A DNA stretch of 64,000 nt from Actinophytocola algeriensis. Its GTDB lineage: Bacteria > Actinomycetota > Actinomycetes > Mycobacteriales > Pseudonocardiaceae. The notes beneath the pieces are model-generated. The model was not told the origin of the DNA and did no database searches. It worked only from the letters and a program-made list of their open reading frames with translations. The DNA is taken from contig NZ_JACHJQ010000011.1 of NCBI RefSeq assembly GCF_014203735.1, positions 1 through 64,000 on the forward strand, given 5' to 3'. This document shows positions 58,449 to 64,000 of the stretch, piece after piece (positions within the stretch are counted from its first letter, which is position 1; every line of letters begins with the position of its first letter). A program made the position numbers and the translations under genes.

Positions 58449-59081
58449 TCAGATCAGACCCAGTTCGTGAGCCCGGATGCCTGCCTGGAAGCGCGACTCC
58501 GCACCCAGCGCCGTCATCAACTCCGCGACCCGCCGCCGGTAGGTCCGCACCCCGAGGCCCAGCGTCCTGGCCGCCGTCTCGTCCTTGCACCCGGACGCCA
58601 GCAGCTCCAGCACCCGGGGCGCGAGCGACGTCAGATCCGCGTGCTGCGCGTCGTACACCGCCAGCTCGGTCCCCGACCGCCACGCCGCGTCGAACAGCGA
58701 CTGGACGTTCTGCACCACAGCCGCCTCGGTCACCACGCTGTAGCTGCGCAGCCCGTCGCTGAGATCACCGGCCAGGATCGCGAACCGCCGGTCGATGATG
58801 ATCGTCTCGTTGATGTCGTCGCCGGTGACGCGGACCTGGGCGCCATGTGCCGCGACCGTGCGCACGTGCTGCGCGCCGGACGGGTTGAGCAGCATCGCGG
58901 GCTGGTACAGCTTTCGCACCTTCGGCCGCGTCTCCTGGACGAGCCCGTGGTGCGTGTGCCTGCTCACCGCGAACGTGTTCAGGTCCCGCGCGGCACACGT
59001 CACCTCGCTGGCCGTCGCGAACAGGTGGGCCGTGCGCGCGAACAGCTCCTCCTCGCCACGGACCGTCGTCACCGCACTCAT
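58449..59081 (-). CDS. LuxR-type/TrmB-like helix-turn-helix regulator
   Basis: 210 aa. The C-terminal HTH LAPRVLELLASGCKDETAARTLGLGVRTYRRRVAELMTALGAESRFQAGIRAHELG (about 150-208) is LuxR-like. The N-terminal part (phospholipase D-like TrmB effector region: VRKLYQPAMLL, VTGDDINETIIIDRRFAIL) is shared with many actinomycete regulators. ATG 59081 lies 10 nt after GGGAG. Divergent from the aldo/keto reductase (95 nt apart), its likely target. Confidence 0.88.
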   Translation of the reverse strand: MSAVTTVRGEEELFARTAHLFATASEVTCAARDLNTFAVSRHTHHGLVQETRPKVRKLYQPAMLLNPSGAQHVRTVAAHGAQVRVTGDDINETIIIDRRFAILAGDLSDGLRSYSVVTEAAVVQNVQSLFDAAWRSGTELAVYDAQHADLTSLAPRVLELLASGCKDETAARTLGLGVRTYRRRVAELMTALGAESRFQAGIRAHELGLI

Positions 59082-59176
59082 ACCTCCGAGTCTCCCCGAA
59101 GCGCACCCCGGCTGGCGAGGTCGGCAAGAAGTTGCCATTCCGAGCGGCGGGCACACGCCGTGGACAGGGTGGAGCC

Positions 59177-60043
59177 ATGACATCGATCAACGCGAACGCC
59201 GCAGGCACGTGGCAGCTGGGCGACCGGACCGTCAACCGCATGGGCTTCGGCGCCATGCGGCTCCCCATGACCTCCGACGGCGGGCCCCGCGACCGCGAAC
59301 AGTCCATCGCGGTCCTCCGCAGGGCCGTCGAACTGGGTGTCAACCACATCGACACCGCCGCGTTCTACTTCCTCGGCGGCCTGTCGAGCAACGAGCTGAT
59401 CCACTCCGCGCTCGCGCCCTACCCGGACGATCTCGTGATCACCACCAAGGTCGGCCCCGGCCGGGACGAGGCGGGCAACTTCCTGCACGTCAGCGACAAG
59501 GACGCCCTGCGCGGACAGGTCGAGCAGAACCTCCGCGAGCTCGGGCTCGACCACCTCGAGGTCGTCAACTTCCGCATCGGACAGTCGCTGGAGCGCGGCG
59601 AGGGCTCCCTGGCGGAGGGTTTCGGCGCGCTCGCCGAGCTCCAGCAGGAAGGTCTCATTCGGCACCTCGGCATCTCCAACGTCGACGCCGGCCACCTCAA
59701 GGAGGCGATGGACATCGCCGAGGTCGTGTGCGTCCAAAACCAGTACGGACTCACCACGCGCCGCGAGGACGACGCCCTGCTGGACCTCTGCGCCGAGCAC
59801 GGCGTCGCGTTCGTGCCGTTCTTCGCCATCGCCGCGGGCGGCGAACAGCAGGTCGTGAGTGAGCTCGCGCAGGCGCACGGCGTCAGCGAAGCGCAGGTCA
59901 GGCTCGCGTGGACCCTCCACAAGGGACCGCACGTGCTCGCCATCCCCGGCACCGGCGACCCGGCCCACCTCGAGGAGAACATCGCCGCCGCCGGAGTGCG
60001 GCTGACCGAGGACGAGCTGACCCGTTTGGACACGATCGGGTGA
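59177..60043 (+). CDS. aldo/keto reductase
   Basis: 288 aa. NRMGFGAMRL, GVNHIDTAAFYFLGGLSSNELI (Asp and Tyr of the tetrad), VITTKVG (Lys), GISNVDAGHL and AIPGTGDPAHLEEN for NADP binding. The position that normally carries the catalytic His (…xxH…) reads EVVNFRIG, so the tetrad is incomplete. Probably NADPH-dependent carbonyl reductase with altered chemistry, or a His-less subfamily. GGAG upstream of ATG. Confidence 0.92.
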   Translation: MTSINANAAGTWQLGDRTVNRMGFGAMRLPMTSDGGPRDREQSIAVLRRAVELGVNHIDTAAFYFLGGLSSNELIHSALAPYPDDLVITTKVGPGRDEAGNFLHVSDKDALRGQVEQNLRELGLDHLEVVNFRIGQSLERGEGSLAEGFGALAELQQEGLIRHLGISNVDAGHLKEAMDIAEVVCVQNQYGLTTRREDDALLDLCAEHGVAFVPFFAIAAGGEQQVVSELAQAHGVSEAQVRLAWTLHKGPHVLAIPGTGDPAHLEENIAAAGVRLTEDELTRLDTIG

Positions 60044-60077
60044 ACTTGGGCTTGCGCACGGACGAACAACGCCGATT

Positions 60078-60144
60078 TAGGTGTCGGGACAATCACCTAT
60101 GCCCGTGCCGGACTGGTCCACACCACCCCTGACCTGCTTACGAT
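60078..60144 (+). promoter_or_regulatory. senX3 promoter region
   Basis: TAGGTG-n10-CACCTA inverted repeat (60078-60099). TACGAT (60139-60144) ends 6 nt before the senX3 GTG, fitting a leaderless transcript (TANNNT-n6/7-start is common in actinobacteria). No ribosome-binding site is seen. Confidence 0.45.
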
Positions 60145-60150
60145 TCGCTC

Positions 60151-61299
60151 GTGACCGACGTGGTCTGGATCGTCCTGACAGCCGGTGCGCTGCTCCTCGG
60201 CCTTGTCGCGGGTGCGGCGATCACCAGAGCGAGACATCGGTCGGCGGCGCAGCCTCCGGCCGGCCCGACCATTTCCGTTCTCCTCCAGCGCCTCGTGCAC
60301 TCCTCGCACAACGCGGTCGTCATCCTCAACGAGTTCGGCGACGTCGTGCAGCACAACCCGCGTGCCGAGGAGCTGGGCGTGGTCCGCAACCGGCGGGTCG
60401 ACACCCACACCAAGAAGGCCGCCGAACTCGCCAAGGAGACCGGTGAGCCGGTCGAGATCGAGCTGCGCCCGCAGGAACGCTCCTTCGGGCGCGGCCCGGA
60501 GGCCGTCCGCGGCGAGATCCGTCCACTCGGCGACGGGTTCCTCGCCGTGGACGCGGCCGACGAGTCCGACGCGGTCCGCCTGGAGGCCACCCGCCGCGAC
60601 TTCGTCGCCAACGTCAGCCACGAGCTGAAGACCCCGGTCGGCGCCATGGCCCTGCTGGCCGAGGCCGTGCTGGACTCGGCGGACGACCCCGAGTCGGTCC
60701 GCCGGTTCACCGGCAAGATCCTCCACGAGGCCACCCGCCTCGGCACGCTCGTCACCGAGCTGATCGCGTTGTCCCGCCTGCAGGGCGCCGAGCGGCTGCC
60801 CGACATGAACGCCGTCGAGATCGACGCGGTCGTGCGGGACGCGCTGGGCCGCGCGAAGCTCTCCGCGGAGAACACCGGCATCGACATCGCGACCGACGCC
60901 GAGAGCTGCCTGCTCGTCGAGGGTGACCGGACACTGCTGGTCACCGCTCTGGCCAACCTCCTGGAGAACGCCGTCGCCTACTCCACCCCGGGCAGCCCGG
61001 TCTCGATCAGCCGCCGCCGCGTCGGCGAGTTCGTCGAGATCGCGGTCACCGACCGCGGCATGGGCATCCCGGAGGAGGAACAGCAGCGCGTGTTCGAGCG
61101 CTTCTACCGCCTGGACAAGGCACGTTCCCGCGCCACCGGTGGCACCGGCCTCGGGCTCGCCATCGTCAAGCACGTCGCCGCCAACCACGGCGGCGAGGTC
61201 AGGCTGTGGAGCCGGCCGGGCACCGGCTCCACGTTCACGCTGCGCATACCGGCCCACCCCAACTCCGCACACAGCGTCAACTCAGGAGGAAAGCCGTGA
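60151..61299 (+). CDS. senX3: sensor histidine kinase SenX3
   Basis: 382 aa. One N-terminal membrane helix (VVWIVLTAGALLLGLVAGAAI), a PAS-like segment (about 45-135), HisKA with NVSHELKTPVGAMALLAEAV (phospho-His near 160), N-box NLLENAVAYS, G1 DRGMGIPEEEQ and G2 GGTGLGLAIV. Together with RegX3 it senses phosphate limitation in mycobacteria and other actinobacteria. The stop overlaps the regX3 start (GTGA). Confidence 0.95.
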   Translation: MTDVVWIVLTAGALLLGLVAGAAITRARHRSAAQPPAGPTISVLLQRLVHSSHNAVVILNEFGDVVQHNPRAEELGVVRNRRVDTHTKKAAELAKETGEPVEIELRPQERSFGRGPEAVRGEIRPLGDGFLAVDAADESDAVRLEATRRDFVANVSHELKTPVGAMALLAEAVLDSADDPESVRRFTGKILHEATRLGTLVTELIALSRLQGAERLPDMNAVEIDAVVRDALGRAKLSAENTGIDIATDAESCLLVEGDRTLLVTALANLLENAVAYSTPGSPVSISRRRVGEFVEIAVTDRGMGIPEEEQQRVFERFYRLDKARSRATGGTGLGLAIVKHVAANHGGEVRLWSRPGTGSTFTLRIPAHPNSAHSVNSGGKP

Positions 61300-61982
61300 C
61301 CAGGGTGCTGATCGTGGAGGACGAGGAATCGTTCGCCGACCCGCTCGCCTTCCTGCTGCGCAAGGAAGGGTTCACGGCCGCCGTGGCGAGCACCGGCCAG
61401 CAGGCGCTCGAGGAGTTCGACCGCAACGGCGCCGACATCGTCCTGCTCGACCTGATGCTGCCCGGGATGAGCGGCACGGACGTGTGCAAGGCGCTGCGGC
61501 AGCGCTCCACCGTGCCGGTGATCATGGTGACCGCGCGCGACAGCGAGATCGACAAGGTCGTCGGCCTGGAGATCGGCGCGGACGACTATGTGACCAAGCC
61601 GTACTCGGCGCGCGAGCTGATCGCGCGGGTGCGGGCCGTGCTGCGCCGCGGCGGCGAGTCGCCGGACGGCGAGCTGCTGCCGCAGGTGCTCGCGGCCGGC
61701 CCGGTTCGGATGGACGTCGAGCGGCACGTGGTGACCGTCGACGGGACCGAGGTCCCGCTCCCGCTGAAGGAGTTCGACCTGCTGGAGTACCTTCTCCGCA
61801 ACGTCGGGCGGGTGCTCACGCGCGGTCAGCTGATCGACCGGGTGTGGGGCGCGGACTACGTCGGCGACACGAAGACGCTCGACGTCCACGTCAAGCGGCT
61901 GCGGTCCAAGATCGAACCGGACCCGGCCTCGCCGAGGCACCTCGTCACCGTCCGTGGCCTCGGGTACAAGTTCGAATCGTGA
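61296..61982 (+). CDS. regX3: response regulator RegX3
   Basis: 228 aa OmpR/PhoB type. Receiver: VLIVEDEESF (acidic pocket), IVLLDLMLPGMSG (phospho-Asp near 52), VTAR and YVTKPYS (Lys). Winged HTH: LPLKEFDLLEYLLRNVGRVLTRGQLIDRVWGADY and TLDVHVKRLRSKIE. AGGAGG lies before GTG 61296. Regulates the phosphate response with SenX3. Confidence 0.96.
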   Translation: MTRVLIVEDEESFADPLAFLLRKEGFTAAVASTGQQALEEFDRNGADIVLLDLMLPGMSGTDVCKALRQRSTVPVIMVTARDSEIDKVVGLEIGADDYVTKPYSARELIARVRAVLRRGGESPDGELLPQVLAAGPVRMDVERHVVTVDGTEVPLPLKEFDLLEYLLRNVGRVLTRGQLIDRVWGADYVGDTKTLDVHVKRLRSKIEPDPASPRHLVTVRGLGYKFES

Positions 61983-62061
61983 AGCGGAAACTTCTGGGGA
62001 GCGACCCCCAGACCCCCGAAACCCCTTCCCATAACGCGACCGCCCGGTAACCTTGCGCCCC

Positions 62062-63000
62062 GTGCGCCTAGGGGTTCTGGACGTGGGCTCGAACACGGTC
62101 CACCTGCTCGTCGTGGACGCGCATCGGGGCGCGCACCCGATGCCGGCCAGCTCCGAGCGGACCGTGCTGCGCCTTGCCGAGCGGCTGACCGACGGCGGTG
62201 ACCTCTCCGACACGGGCATCGAGGACCTGGTCCACACGGTCGCACAGGCCAAGAAGACGGCGCGGAAGCTGGGCTGCGAGGACCTGATGGCCTTCGCGAC
62301 CTCGGCCGTCCGCGACTGCGGCAACGTCGCCGACGTGCTCGCCAGCGTCCGCGCCGAGACCGGCGTCGAGCTGAAGGTCCTCACCGGCAACGACGAGGCG
62401 AAGCTGACGTTCCTGGCCGCCCGCCGCTGGCTCGGCTGGTCGGCGGGCAGGCTGCTGGTGCTCGACATCGGCGGCGGTTCGCTGGAGCTGGCCATCGGCA
62501 TGGACGAGGCGCCGGACTACGCGAAGTCGGTCCCCTTCGGCGCGGGCCGCATCACCCGCGAACGGTTCTCGAGCGACCCGCCCAGCCGCGAGGAGGTCGC
62601 CGAGACCGCCGACTGGCTCACCGAGCAGCTCGCGGCGGTCGCGAGGAAGGTCGCGAAACGGGGCGAACCGGACCGGGTCGTCGCCACCTCGAAGACGTTC
62701 CGCACGCTCGCCCGCCTCACCGGCGCCGCGCCGTCCTCGGCAGGCCCGAGGGCGCGGCGCGTGCTGACCGAGCCGGGGCTGCGGCAGCTCGTCGCGTTCA
62801 TCACCCGGATGAGTGCGGCCGACCTCGCCGAGCTGGAGGGCGTGAGCGCGAGCCGGTCGCACCAGCTGGTCGCGGGGGCGCTCGTGGCGCAGGCCACGAT
62901 GCGTGCTCTGTCACGGCAGGAGCTCGAGATCTGCCCGTGGGCGTTGCGGGAGGGAATCATCCTGCGACGCCTTGACCAGGCCAATGGGGAGGAGTCGTGA
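62062..63000 (+). CDS. ppx: Ppx/GppA exopolyphosphatase family protein
   Basis: 312 aa. VLDVGSNTVHLLVVD, FATSAVRDCGN, LTGNDEAKLTFLAARR, VLDIGGGSLELAIG (phosphate loop) and PFGAGRITRERF. Hydrolyses polyphosphate or pppGpp; functionally close to SenX3-RegX3 and phosphate homeostasis. GTG 62062 follows a TAACCT box by 8 nt; TTG 62053 is the alternative. Positional counterpart of Rv0496. Confidence 0.92.
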   Translation: MRLGVLDVGSNTVHLLVVDAHRGAHPMPASSERTVLRLAERLTDGGDLSDTGIEDLVHTVAQAKKTARKLGCEDLMAFATSAVRDCGNVADVLASVRAETGVELKVLTGNDEAKLTFLAARRWLGWSAGRLLVLDIGGGSLELAIGMDEAPDYAKSVPFGAGRITRERFSSDPPSREEVAETADWLTEQLAAVARKVAKRGEPDRVVATSKTFRTLARLTGAAPSSAGPRARRVLTEPGLRQLVAFITRMSAADLAELEGVSASRSHQLVAGALVAQATMRALSRQELEICPWALREGIILRRLDQANGEES

Positions 63001-63118
63001 TGCTCGCGGAAGTCCCCGCCGAGCGGCCGTTCATAATGTTGGCCGAACCCTGCGAGCATGAAAGGCAGTCACGCGTCGCCGCTGGACGATTTGGCCGGCG
63101 CCGGGCACGGTGGAGTCG

Positions 63119-64000
63119 ATGAGTCACGAAGGCGGACCTGAGCAGCCACAGCGCACCGTCGCCGAGCTGCTCGCCAAGTACGGCGCCGAGTCGGGCGAAC
63201 GCGCCCCCCGGCGGCGCCGTCGGCGTGCGGACGACATGGACGACACCGGCGCCCAGGCGATCATCGAACGGGTCCTGTCCGAGTCGGGCGAGATGCAGGC
63301 CATCCGCGACGACATGCCGCCGCCGGAGCGCACCTCGCACCGCAGGGGCCACTCGACCGGCCAGTACCCGCGCCCGCAGCAGCCGCCGCCCCAGGAGCCG
63401 CCGCCACGCCGCCAGGCACCGCAGCCGTCGCAGCAGCTGCCGAGGCCACTGCCACCGCAGCCGTCGCAGCCGCTGCCCAGGCCGCAGCCCGCGCCGCCGC
63501 AGCCGCAACCCGGCCAGCGCTCGTCGAACCAGCTCCCGGCCATCGCACGGCCGAGCGAGCCGACCACACCCGTGCGCGGCACGCCGAGGCCGATCGCGCC
63601 GGGTCCTGGCCCCGACCGGCAGCCACCACGCCCCCAGCCGTCGCAGCGCGTACCGCTGCCCCCGCCGCCACCGGGCGGCACCCGCGAACGCAGCGGCGTC
63701 CAGCCGTCCCTGCGGTCCCGCCTGGACGCCGACTCGGCCCCACCGCCACCGCCCATGCCGGTGGAGCAGGCGGAGCCCACCACCGAGGAACTGCCGAGGG
63801 TCCCCGGCCGCATCCCGGTCGATGGCTCGATGACCGGCCGCCGCCCCATCCCCGGCGCCGACAGCCGCACCCGCATCTCACCCGCGTACCCGCCGCCGCA
63901 CGACCCGTACTCCGACGTGCCGGCCGAGGACGAGGACTACCGCTCCCCGTACCCCGCCGCCGACCCCGACGACCGCTACGACCCGGCCGGGTACGACGAC
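63119..64000 (+). CDS. proline-rich protein, 3' end outside window (Rv0497-like)
   Basis: At least 294 codons, no stop before the window ends. The N-terminus RTVAELLAKYGAESGERAPRRRRRR and QAIIERVLSESGEMQAIRDD is conserved in Pseudonocardiales/mycobacterial proteins downstream of ppx. Then comes a long Pro/Gln/Arg-rich disordered part (about 75-290) ending in Asp/Tyr-rich repeats. Homologues end in a membrane helix beyond this point (family knowledge). GGAG lies close upstream of ATG. Confidence 0.8.
   Translation, partial: MSHEGGPEQPQRTVAELLAKYGAESGERAPRRRRRRADDMDDTGAQAIIERVLSESGEMQAIRDDMPPPERTSHRRGHSTGQYPRPQQPPPQEPPPRRQAPQPSQQLPRPLPPQPSQPLPRPQPAPPQPQPGQRSSNQLPAIARPSEPTTPVRGTPRPIAPGPGPDRQPPRPQPSQRVPLPPPPPGGTRERSGVQPSLRSRLDADSAPPPPPMPVEQAEPTTEELPRVPGRIPVDGSMTGRRPIPGADSRTRISPAYPPPHDPYSDVPAEDEDYRSPYPAADPDDRYDPAGYDD

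Noticed and set aside
1-64000. CRISPR arrays, insertion sequences, prophage or integrase genes
   Set aside because: Tandem repeats found have periods of 9, 15, 30, 33 and 93 nt without unique spacers of constant length, and no cas, transposase or integrase motif was recognised on either strand.

Overview
The window is about 70% GC or more, uses many GTG starts and has short operons with 4-nt stop/start overlaps. It carries mycothiol genes (mshA, a DinB-type maleylpyruvate isomerase-family enzyme), senX3-regX3, an hbhA-like locus and an SCO6745-family gene. This points to an actinomycete, most likely a filamentous Pseudonocardiales member (Lentzea/Saccharothrix/Actinosynnema-like; inference from gene content only). 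No tRNA, rRNA, IS element, phage gene or CRISPR array was recognised.

Layout. (1) 1-624: gene-free, with two families of short palindromic repeats. (2) 625-18318, minus strand: one long polysaccharide operon. Read 5' to 3' it encodes an AlgD-type nucleotide-sugar dehydrogenase, a glycosyltransferase (GT), two Wzz-like co-polymerases, asparagine synthase, a fused alcohol dehydrogenase/Gfo-Idh-MocA oxidoreductase, a heparinase II/III-family protein, a beta-helix lipoprotein, a methyltransferase, a Wzy-like polymerase, a second GT and a nucleotidyltransferase. A UDP-glucose dehydrogenase (18518-19822) diverges from its head. The set reads as synthesis, polymerisation and trimming of an uncharacterised uronate-containing surface glycan. 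(3) 19826-23566: two divergent regulatory pairs with visible operators: small HTH + Clp-N protein versus a PP2C-like protein, and YczE versus a MocR regulator. (4) 23567-42127: mixed accessory and housekeeping genes: a hairpin-rich convergent spacer, a secreted PAP-rich protein, an aminotransferase, DUF445, a truncated kinase, CGNR and PadR regulators with an ABC exporter, two secreted esterases, two MFS transporters, a truncated YdeI gene, a GAF-PucR regulator and zinc-ribbon proteins.

(5) 41650-64000 resembles in content and order the M. tuberculosis Rv0474-Rv0497 region: XRE regulator, HbhA-like protein and DUF2516; then DUF2505, murB, L,D-transpeptidase, SDR, mshA, YbjN, gpmA, senX3-regX3, ppx and a Pro-rich protein cut by the window edge. 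Between the two blocks lie an IPNS-like oxygenase, purU, a DHFR-family protein, a TipA-like MerR regulator with a clear internal start, and an ADP-ribosylglycohydrolase.

Recurring themes: (i) short dispersed repeats, several forming perfect 14-16 bp inverted repeats between convergent genes; (ii) tandem repeats that have become coding sequence (oxidoreductase linker, Wzz tail, DUF445 N-terminus, methyltransferase N-terminus); (iii) many palindromic operators overlapping probable leaderless promoters. Functional names rest on recognised motifs and family knowledge; no searches were run.
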